A DNA stretch of 5,379 nucleotides from NCBI GenBank assembly GCA_027065935.1, contig JAMONI010000350.1:1-5379 (forward strand), written 5' to 3'. The position numbers and the translations under genes are program-made. Positions within the stretch are counted from its first letter, which is position 1. Every line of letters starts with the position of its first letter. This DNA comes from Flavobacteriales bacterium. GTDB taxonomy: Bacteria > Bacteroidota > Bacteroidia > Flavobacteriales > Flavobacteriaceae. This document shows positions 1 through 5,379 of this stretch, in pieces. The notes beneath the pieces were generated by a model. The model did not search any database. It was not told where the DNA came from and saw nothing but the letters and a program-made list of their open reading frames with translations.

Positions 1-1182
1 GTCGTATATCAATTGGTCTTCAACCTTACTCCTTTCTATGCCGAAGGAGGCGGACAGGTGGGCGATACCGGCGTGTTGATTTCCCCCTCAGGTGAAATTA
101 TCCACGTAATCGACACGAAAAAAGAAAACGATCTCATTGTTCATTTCGTTAAAAACCTGCCCCGCAACCTAAAGGAAACTTTCAAGGCAAAAGTGGATGT
201 CAAACGTCGCAAACGCAGTATGGCACACCACAGCGCCACGCATTTGTTGCACGAAGCACTAAGAAACATTCTGGGCAAGCATGTTCAACAAAAAGGTTCT
301 TACGTCGGACCCGACAAGTTGCGTTTTGACTTTTCTCATTTTTCCAAACTCAGCGATGACGAAATACGGCAGGTGGAAGACTACGTCAATACCAAAATCG
401 ATGAAGAATTACCCTTGGTGGAGAAAAGAAATATTCCTATCAAAGAAGCTTTGGAAAAAGAAAAAGCCTTGGCTTTTTTCGGCGAAAAGTACGGAGATAC
501 CGTTCGCGTGATTCGGTTCGGGCGCCATGCGGAACTCTGCGGCGGCACACATGTGAAAAACACCAAAGACATCAGACACTTTAAAATCATGTCGGAAAGT
601 GCCGTTGCCGCAGGAATACGGCGTATTGAAGCCTTGACCGGCGAAGCGCTTACCGAATATTACCGGAAAACCGATGACGAATATGCCCGTATCAAAAAAA
701 TGCTCAAAAACCCCGACGATACGGTCAAAACCCTTGATAACCTTCTTTCCGAACTCAAACATCTGCGCAAAGAAAACGAAAACCTCAAAGCCGAAAAAGC
801 TTCCATGTTTCTCGAAAGCATCAAAAACCTCTATACCAAACTCGGCGATGCCAAGCTTATCATGAAAAAAACGGATTTGGATCCCGCAACCGTCAAAAAC
901 ATTCTGTTTAAGCATTTGGGCGGACAGAACGATTACATCGTGTTGCTCGGCACCGAAGACAAAGCCAAAGGCAAAGCCGGATTAAGTCTGTTTATTTCAA
1001 AAAATTTGGTGGAAAAATACCATTTGGATGCCGGACAAATCATTCGCGAAATCGCCAAACAAATCAACGGAGGCGGAGGGGGGCAAAAATTCTTTGCCAC
1101 CGCAGGAGGAAAAAATCCGGCCGGAATCCACAATGCCTTCACCCAAGCCGAAAAACTTATACGAGCGGCCATGGAAAAATAA
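1..1182 (+). CDS. alaS: Alanine--tRNA ligase, C-terminal part (5' end outside the window)
   Basis: This enzyme charges tRNA-Ala with alanine in the cytoplasm and hydrolyses mischarged Ser- or Gly-tRNA-Ala. The frame is open from base 1, so the TTG at 13 is not a real start; 393 residues are present of a protein usually near 870, and the class II catalytic core lies upstream of the window. In order (fragment numbering): the TPFYAEGGGQVGDTG block (about 10-24); the editing domain with zinc-ligand motifs HSATH (77-81) and CGGTH (180-184); a charged, probably coiled-coil stretch (about 225-270); and the C-Ala/DHHA1 domain with its glycine-rich NGGGGGQ and ATAGGK segments (about 356-370). All four expected metal ligands are present and the frame is clean to the TAA, so the gene looks intact. 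The usual residue before GGQVGD is S or M and here is G, a minor difference. It reads toward rfbB, but a 122-bp gap and different function suggest a separate unit. Confidence 0.97.
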   Translation, partial: VVYQLVFNLTPFYAEGGGQVGDTGVLISPSGEIIHVIDTKKENDLIVHFVKNLPRNLKETFKAKVDVKRRKRSMAHHSATHLLHEALRNILGKHVQQKGSYVGPDKLRFDFSHFSKLSDDEIRQVEDYVNTKIDEELPLVEKRNIPIKEALEKEKALAFFGEKYGDTVRVIRFGRHAELCGGTHVKNTKDIRHFKIMSESAVAAGIRRIEALTGEALTEYYRKTDDEYARIKKMLKNPDDTVKTLDNLLSELKHLRKENENLKAEKASMFLESIKNLYTKLGDAKLIMKKTDLDPATVKNILFKHLGGQNDYIVLLGTEDKAKGKAGLSLFISKNLVEKYHLDAGQIIREIAKQINGGGGGQKFFATAGGKNPAGIHNAFTQAEKLIRAAMEK

Positions 1183-1263
1183 AATCGGTTGCCTTTACCC
1201 GGTTGATTTTGTCCGTTCCGTTCGAACTTTTCAAATCGCATCCCGGATTCACAGGTTTTTTTG

Positions 1264-1271
1264 TATTTTCG
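1264..1271 (+). promoter_or_regulatory. Candidate Bacteroidota-type -7 promoter box for the rfbB operon
   Basis: TATTTTCG matches the Bacteroidota primary-sigma -7 consensus TAnnTTTG at all but one position. It follows a T-rich run (T7 at 1256-1262) and lies 33 nt before the proposed rfbB start, which fits a short leader. I see no TTG -33 element at the expected distance upstream, so this is a suggestion only. If it is correct, rfbB, rfbA and the transporter gene have their own promoter rather than depending on read-through from alaS. Confidence 0.3.
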
Positions 1272-1275
1272 TAAA

Positions 1276-1290
1276 TTGCTTGCAAAGCAA
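1276..1290 (+). repeat. Perfect 6-bp inverted repeat in the rfbB leader
   Basis: TTGCTT (1276-1281) and AAGCAA (1285-1290) are perfect reverse complements around a 3-nt GCA loop, ending 14 nt before the rfbB TTG start. The sequence could form a small leader hairpin or be an operator-like site near the expected transcription start. No T-run follows it, so it is not a usual intrinsic terminator for alaS. A 6-bp repeat can arise by chance, and its function is unknown. Confidence 0.4.
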
Positions 1291-1304
1291 CAAAAACCGT
1301 TTGG

Positions 1305-2375
1305 TTGAAAAAATTCCTAAAAAAAATATTACTCACCGGCGGTGCGGGTTTCATAGGAACCAACGTGACCAAATACTTGGTGCGAAAATACCCGCAATAC
1401 CTCATCGTCAACTTGGACAAGCTCACCTATGCGGGCAATTTGACGAACCTTACCGATATTGAAAACCAACCCAATTATACCTTTGTCAAAGGCGATATTT
1501 TGGATTCGAACTTGCTGAACCGCCTGTTTGAAACCTACCGGTTCGATACCGTCTTGCATTTGGCCGCCGAATCGCACGTGGACCGTTCTATCGAAAGTCC
1601 CGGTAATTTCGTCCGAACCAATGTGCTGGGCACGGTAAACTTGCTTAATACCGCACGAAAACATTGGAAAAACCCCGAAGGCAAACTTTTTTATCATATT
1701 TCCACCGACGAAGTGTACGGTTCGCTCGGCGACGAAGGTCAGTTTACCGAAACCACTTGTTACGACCCCCGCAGTCCTTACGCCGCATCCAAAGCCGCCT
1801 CCGACCATTTTGTGCGTGCATATATGCATACCTACGGATTGCCCGTAGTGATTTCCAATTGTTCTAACAATTACGGCCCTTACCAATTCCCCGAAAAACT
1901 CATTCCGTTGATGATTAATAACATCATCGAAGAAAAACCCCTTCCCGTTTACGGTAGAGGGCAAAACGTAAGAGATTGGTTGTACGTGGAAGACCACGCA
2001 CGTGCCATCGATTTGATAATGCACAAAGGCAGGCCGGGCGAAACCTACAACATTGGAGGCAACAATGAGCGGAAAAACATCGACGTGGTAGAAAAACTCT
2101 GTGAAATAACCGACGAACTGCTCGGACGCTCGCCCGCAGGTATTTCCAAAGGGCTCATACGTTTCGTACAAGACCGCGCCGGACATGATTGGCGATACGC
2201 CATCGATACGACCAAAATCAAAAACCAACTCGGATGGCAACCCGAGGTGGACTTCGAAGAAGGCATTCGCAAAACCGTCCGGTGGTACTTGAACAACCGC
2301 GATTGGCTCAAAAAAGTCACTACGGGGGAATACCGGACCTACTACGAAAAAATGTATAAAAACAAAGGCTTATGA
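1305..2375 (+). CDS. rfbB: dTDP-glucose 4,6-dehydratase
   Basis: RfbB (RmlB) converts dTDP-glucose to dTDP-4-keto-6-deoxyglucose using tightly bound NAD+; it is the second step toward dTDP-L-rhamnose and related deoxysugars. The 356 residues match the usual length of an extended short-chain dehydrogenase. Visible are the N-terminal Rossmann motif TGGAGFIG (11-18), LDKLTYAGNL (37-46), LAAESHVDRSI (86-96), the catalytic STDEVYG (133-139, with T134, D135 and E136), the YxxxK pair Y159/K163 in SPYAASK, and SNCSNNYGPYQFPEKLIP (184-201). The start is inferred: an in-frame TAA at 1272-1274 blocks longer versions, no ATG lies between it and the Rossmann motif, and TTG at 1305 gives MKKFLKKILLTGG, slightly longer than the typical MKKILITGG start. 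There is no Shine-Dalgarno sequence. The stop overlaps the rfbA start (ATGA), so rfbB heads a coupled three-gene unit. Confidence 0.96.
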   Translation: MKKFLKKILLTGGAGFIGTNVTKYLVRKYPQYLIVNLDKLTYAGNLTNLTDIENQPNYTFVKGDILDSNLLNRLFETYRFDTVLHLAAESHVDRSIESPGNFVRTNVLGTVNLLNTARKHWKNPEGKLFYHISTDEVYGSLGDEGQFTETTCYDPRSPYAASKAASDHFVRAYMHTYGLPVVISNCSNNYGPYQFPEKLIPLMINNIIEEKPLPVYGRGQNVRDWLYVEDHARAIDLIMHKGRPGETYNIGGNNERKNIDVVEKLCEITDELLGRSPAGISKGLIRFVQDRAGHDWRYAIDTTKIKNQLGWQPEVDFEEGIRKTVRWYLNNRDWLKKVTTGEYRTYYEKMYKNKGL

Positions 2376-3244
2376 AAGGAATCGTATTGGCCGGAGGCAC
2401 CGGAACCCGCTTGTATCCGCTCACCAAAGTGGTTTCCAAACAATTACTTCCCGTGTATGATAAACCCATGATTTACTATCCCTTATCCGTATTGATGCTT
2501 GCCGGTATTCGTGATATACTCATCATATCGACTCCTGAGGATTTGCCCGTGTTCCGTAAACTGTTCAAAGACGGAAGCCATCTGGGATTACACATCGCCT
2601 ACGCCGAACAAGCCTCGCCCGACGGACTGGCGCAAGCTTTCATCATCGGAGAAAAATTTATCGGCAACCAACCCGTCGGTATGATCTTGGGCGACAATAT
2701 TTTCTATGGGGGCAATCTTGTTGCCAAACTCCAAGAAGCCAAAAAAACGGTGGAACGGGAAAATAAAGCCGTGATTTTCGGCTATTACGTTCACGACCCG
2801 CAACGCTACGGTGTGGTTTCGTTTGATGACAAAGGTCAAGTGACGGATTTGGAAGAAAAACCCCGTGCGCCCAAAAGTAATTATGCGGTTACGGGGCTCT
2901 ATTTTTATCCGCCCGACGTGGTGGAAAAAGCCAAAAAGGTAAAACCTTCTTGGCGGGGCGAACTGGAAATCACCGATGTTAACCGGATGTTTCTCAACGA
3001 ACAACGACTTAAAGTGGATTTATTGGGACGCGGCTACGCCTGGCTCGATACCGGCACGCACGAAGCCCTCAACGAAGCCTCAGAGTTCGTAAAAGTAATA
3101 GAAAAGCGAACCGGATTGAAAATCAGTTGTGTGGAAGAAATCGCTTGGCGCAACGCATGGATCGACGACAAGCAATTGGAAAAAATTATAACGGATTACG
3201 GTAAAAGCGCTTATGCCGGTTACTTGAAAAAATTGATGTCGTGA
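2372..3244 (+). CDS. rfbA: Glucose-1-phosphate thymidylyltransferase
   Basis: RfbA (RmlA) joins glucose-1-phosphate and dTTP to give dTDP-glucose and pyrophosphate, the substrate of the preceding RfbB. Its 290 residues are the normal length for the bacterial homotetrameric enzyme. It shows the nucleotidyltransferase signature GGTGTRLYPLT (8-18) with R13, then SKQLLPVYDKPMIYYPLS (22-39) with K23, the metal-binding LGDNIFYG (106-113, D108), EEKP (161-164), and AWLDTGTHEAL (223-233) holding the second metal-binding aspartate, D226. All key residues are present. ATG at 2372 begins exactly where the family normally begins (MKGIVLAGGTGTR) and overlaps the rfbB stop by 4 nt; the last bases overlap the next gene in the same way. 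In many genomes rfbC and rfbD sit beside rfbA and rfbB; neither is in this window. RfbA enzymes are commonly inhibited by the pathway end product, dTDP-rhamnose, which is family knowledge. Confidence 0.96.
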   Translation: MKGIVLAGGTGTRLYPLTKVVSKQLLPVYDKPMIYYPLSVLMLAGIRDILIISTPEDLPVFRKLFKDGSHLGLHIAYAEQASPDGLAQAFIIGEKFIGNQPVGMILGDNIFYGGNLVAKLQEAKKTVERENKAVIFGYYVHDPQRYGVVSFDDKGQVTDLEEKPRAPKSNYAVTGLYFYPPDVVEKAKKVKPSWRGELEITDVNRMFLNEQRLKVDLLGRGYAWLDTGTHEALNEASEFVKVIEKRTGLKISCVEEIAWRNAWIDDKQLEKIITDYGKSAYAGYLKKLMS

Positions 3245-4587
3245 ACTTAAAGAACTACCTGAAAAAGAAGTTGGATTTGCTCTACGCATGGGCAATTTTC
3301 GATTGGGCAAATTCCGCCTATGCATTGGTAATCAGCTCGGCCATATTTCCCATTTTTTACGAAAAAGTAACCCAAACCGCCGACGGAAACGACAAACTTA
3401 TTTTCCTGGGGCGCGAGTTCCTCAACACCGAATTGTATTCCTATGCCTTGGCATTGTCGTTTTTGTTGGTGGCTTTGTTGTCGCCCTTGCTGTCGTCCAT
3501 CGCCGATTATACGGGCAACAAGAAAATATTTATGAAGTTTTTCACTTATCTGGGGGCATTTTCCACCATGATGCTTTTCTTCTTTAAAGACAAGGAAACC
3601 GTTCATATAGGTCTGATTTTCAGTGTGTTGGCAAGCGTTGGGTTTTGGGGAGGCTTGGTTTTCTACAATGCATTTCTGCCGGAAATCGTTCCTAAGGAAA
3701 AGCAGGATTTTGCCAGTGCCTTGGGCTTCACCTTCGGCTATATCGGTTCCGTATCTTTAATGCTTTTTAACCTCAGCATGATAATTTTTCCTCATTGGTA
3801 CGGCATACAAGACCCTACTTTGCCTTCCCGTATTTCGTTTTTGAGTGTAGGTATTTGGTGGTTGGTTTTTGCCCAAATTCCTTTTGCCGTTTTGCCCGAT
3901 AATGTGTATGATAAGCCTACTCCTATTAAAAAATCCGTTTTGTTTTACGGTTACAAACGCTTGTTTCGGGTTTTAAAAGAGATTAAAGAAAAACCCTATC
4001 TGCGCAGGTTTTTATATGCCTTTTTTCTGTATAGTTATGCCGCACAGACGATATTTTATGTAGCGGGCATTTTCGGAAGCAAGGAGTTGGGATTACCCGC
4101 CTCCAAACTGATATGGACCATTTTATTGGTACAATTGGTGGGCATTGCGGGCGCTATGGGATTTGCCAAATTGAGCGGGAAAATCGGAAATATTCGCGCT
4201 TTGATTATCGTATTGTTAATTTGGGTTTTCATTACGATAATGGCTTATTTTATGGACAAAAACGATCCGAATGTAGAATACCGGTTTTATTTCTTGGGGG
4301 CGTTGGTCGGTTTGGTGATGGGGTCCGTTCAAACCCTGTCGCGTTCGTCTTACTCGAAGATGCTTCCTGAAGATCCGGGCGTGCATACGACTTACTTTAG
4401 TTTTTACGATGTTTTTGAAAAAATAGCCATTGTGTCCGGTACATTTGCTTTCGGTTATCTGGAATGGCTTACGGGATCTATGAAAACGGCTATTCTGACC
4501 ATGAGTGTGTTTTTTGCCGTGTCGATGTTCATTCTTTTTCCTCTTCAAAAGTATTGGCGAAGTATCACCGGAAAAAATCTTACCTGA
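3241..4587 (+). CDS. UMF1/Atg22-like major facilitator superfamily transporter
   Basis: This is a predicted inner-membrane protein of 448 residues with about 12 hydrophobic helices (roughly 16-40, 64-88, 97-115, 120-143, 160-184, 198-219, 255-277, 288-308, 319-337, 347-365, 390-408, 415-434) and a longer charged loop near 222-254 dividing the two halves. UMF1-family hallmarks are YAWAIFDWANSAYA (15-28) before and in the first helix, an MFS motif-A-like ADYTGNKK (88-95) after helix 2, and GSVQTLSRSSYSKMLPE (361-377) after helix 10. The family includes yeast Atg22, a vacuolar amino-acid exporter, but bacterial substrates are mostly unknown, so none is assigned. The GTG start at 3241 overlaps the rfbA stop (GTGA), which supports this start and implies translational coupling. 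Its place behind rfbBA hints at a link with surface-sugar metabolism but does not prove one. The frame is intact to the TGA at 4585-4587. Confidence 0.9.
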   Translation: MNLKNYLKKKLDLLYAWAIFDWANSAYALVISSAIFPIFYEKVTQTADGNDKLIFLGREFLNTELYSYALALSFLLVALLSPLLSSIADYTGNKKIFMKFFTYLGAFSTMMLFFFKDKETVHIGLIFSVLASVGFWGGLVFYNAFLPEIVPKEKQDFASALGFTFGYIGSVSLMLFNLSMIIFPHWYGIQDPTLPSRISFLSVGIWWLVFAQIPFAVLPDNVYDKPTPIKKSVLFYGYKRLFRVLKEIKEKPYLRRFLYAFFLYSYAAQTIFYVAGIFGSKELGLPASKLIWTILLVQLVGIAGAMGFAKLSGKIGNIRALIIVLLIWVFITIMAYFMDKNDPNVEYRFYFLGALVGLVMGSVQTLSRSSYSKMLPEDPGVHTTYFSFYDVFEKIAIVSGTFAFGYLEWLTGSMKTAILTMSVFFAVSMFILFPLQKYWRSITGKNLT

Positions 4588-4659
4588 CCTTGAGGTTTTC
4601 GTCGAATTTTTTTTGATGTAACTAACGGTATTGTGCTCCGGAACGGATACGGTGAAAGT

Positions 4660-5379
4660 TCAGGAGAACAATGTTTTTATATCATCCACCGTCAGTGATT
4701 GCATCAAATTTTCATCGGCTTGAATAATATCGCCTGCAATGCGCTTTTTTTTATGTTGTAATTGTAAGATTTTTTCTTCGATGCTGTCTCGAGCAATCAT
4801 CCGGTAAGCGAAAACACTTTTGCTTTGTCCGATTCTGTGCGTGCGGTCGATGGCTTGATTTTCCACGGCGGGGTTCCACTAAGGATCTATCAAATACACA
4901 TAATCGGCGGCGGTGAGATTGAGGCCCGTTCCACCGGCTTTCAGGCTGACCAGGAAAATGCGGACATCTTCGTTGGTTTGAAAGTTACGAACGGCGAGTT
5001 CCCGTTGGGCTTGCGGTGTTTTTCCGTCGAGATATTCATAAGGGATGCCTGCACGTTCCAATTCCTCACGAATGAGGTGTAACATTTTAACGAATTGCGA
5101 AAAAATCAAGACTTTGTGCCGGGCCGTGCGATGACGGATGTGGTCCATCAGTACTTTGATTTTACCGGAAGGTATGTCGGAAGGTAAATCCGGCACGAGG
5201 GCGGGCGCATCACAAATTTGCCGCAGTCGCGTTAGGGCTTCCAGTATTTTGAGTTTGGATTTTTCCAAACCTTGCGTTTCCACTTGTTTTAGCAATTTAA
5301 GCCGGTATTCGTTTAGATAAGTTTCATAGATACGGCGTTGGCCGGGATGCATTTCGCAATAAATTACGTCTTCGATTTT
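4660..5379 (-). pseudogene. SNF2-family DEAD/DEAH-box helicase, C-terminal half, interrupted by an in-frame TAG
   Basis: This is the second RecA-like (helicase C) domain of a bacterial SNF2/RapA-like ATPase, a family that uses ATP to move along DNA and remodel protein-nucleic acid complexes. The frame is open at the right edge; the N-terminal ATP-binding half lies outside. Fragment residues: KIEDVIYCEMHPGQRRIYE (1-19), LRQICDAP (52-59), VLIFSQF (90-96), YLDGKTP (116-122), motif V in FLVSLKAGGTGLNLT (142-156), ADYVYLIDP (158-166), TAG at codon 167, [18 protein letters not shown] (168-185, motif VI with Q175, R179, R182), ending [12 protein letters not shown] at a TGA. No frame change occurs across the TAG, so this is one gene with a nonsense codon. 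Termination there would remove motif VI and its arginine finger and probably abolish ATPase activity. It could be a recent pseudogene, a sequencing error or a read-through gene. Automatic callers would give two CDSs (4879-5379, and a short one from GTG at 4866 down to 4660). It converges on the transporter gene. Confidence 0.85.
4879..4881 (-). other. In-frame TAG replacing a conserved Trp codon
   Basis: On the minus strand the codons read GAT CCT TAG TGG AAC CCC GCC GTG GAA, giving D-P-stop-W-N-P-A-V-E. SNF2 proteins normally read DPWWNPAVE here, so the stop occupies the first tryptophan. One substitution explains it: TGG to TAG, seen on the + strand as C to T at 4880. The TAA and TGA stops of the other genes behave normally. 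Confidence 0.9.

Noticed and set aside
13..15. A TTG that could be taken as the start of the first gene.
   Set aside because: The frame stays open to base 1, and the protein begins in the middle of AlaRS homology, so the true start lies outside the window.
409..915. An open frame of 168 codons on the minus strand opposite alaS.
   Set aside because: It is antisense to conserved editing-domain sequence, and its Phe-rich translation mirrors the AAA/GAA lysine and glutamate codons of alaS.
1220..1227. The perfect 8-bp palindrome GTTCGAAC after alaS.
   Set aside because: A single 8-bp palindrome is expected by chance at this scale. It has no T-run, second copy or promoter placement to support a function.
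1241..1262. A possible alaS terminator: ATCC-C-GGAT followed by T7.
   Set aside because: The stem is 4 bp around a 1-nt loop, which cannot form, and 6 bases separate it from the T-run.
1329..2240. A long open frame of 303 codons on the minus strand opposite rfbB.
   Set aside because: It lies fully antisense to a clearly conserved dehydratase, and its translation (Cys-, His- and Phe-rich, low complexity) resembles no family I know. It is a by-product of rfbB codon use.
4588..4659. A possible bidirectional terminator between the converging transporter and helicase genes, with ACCT-TG-AGGT at 4587-4596 and a T8 run at 4607-4614.
   Set aside because: The arms are only 4 bp with a 2-nt loop and are separated from the T-run by 10 bases. 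No stable GC-rich stem is seen on either strand, so I do not call a terminator.
4825..5082. An open frame of 85 codons on the plus strand across the helicase gene.
   Set aside because: It is antisense to conserved SNF2 motifs V and VI and has no recognisable features.

Overview
The window is a fragment of a bacterial chromosome and reads as mostly ordinary core and cell-surface genes. It most likely comes from a member of the Bacteroidota. That placement is an inference from the glycine-rich C-Ala motif and style of the alanyl-tRNA synthetase, the absence of Shine-Dalgarno sequences before the starts, a TATTTTCG box resembling the Bacteroidota -7 element, and A-rich codon use at moderate GC. 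I see no RNA genes, insertion sequences, CRISPR arrays or phage genes.

Layout. (1) 1-1182, + strand: the C-terminal part of alanyl-tRNA synthetase (alaS), cut by the left edge, carrying the editing domain, a coiled-coil region and the C-Ala domain. (2) 1183-1304: a 122-bp gap with a candidate promoter box and a perfect 6-bp inverted repeat. (3) 1305-4587, + strand: three tightly packed genes, rfbB (dTDP-glucose 4,6-dehydratase), rfbA (glucose-1-phosphate thymidylyltransferase) and a 12-helix UMF1/Atg22-like major facilitator transporter. Both junctions are 4-nt start/stop overlaps (ATGA, then GTGA), so the three are very probably co-transcribed and translationally coupled. (4) 4588-4659: a 72-bp gap between converging genes. 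(5) 4660-5379, - strand: the C-terminal helicase half of a SNF2-family ATPase, cut by the right edge and interrupted by one in-frame TAG codon.

How the genes work together. RfbA makes dTDP-glucose from glucose-1-phosphate and dTTP, and RfbB dehydrates it to dTDP-4-keto-6-deoxyglucose. This is the branch point to dTDP-L-rhamnose and other dTDP-deoxysugars used in surface polysaccharides. The usual partners rfbC and rfbD are not next to them here, and the third gene is a transporter of unknown substrate. alaS and the SNF2 gene look functionally unrelated to this operon.

The observation most worth checking is the TAG codon in the SNF2 gene. It replaces the first tryptophan of the DPWWNPAVE motif, while the reading frame and conserved sequence continue intact on both sides. 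I did not find a clearly novel system.
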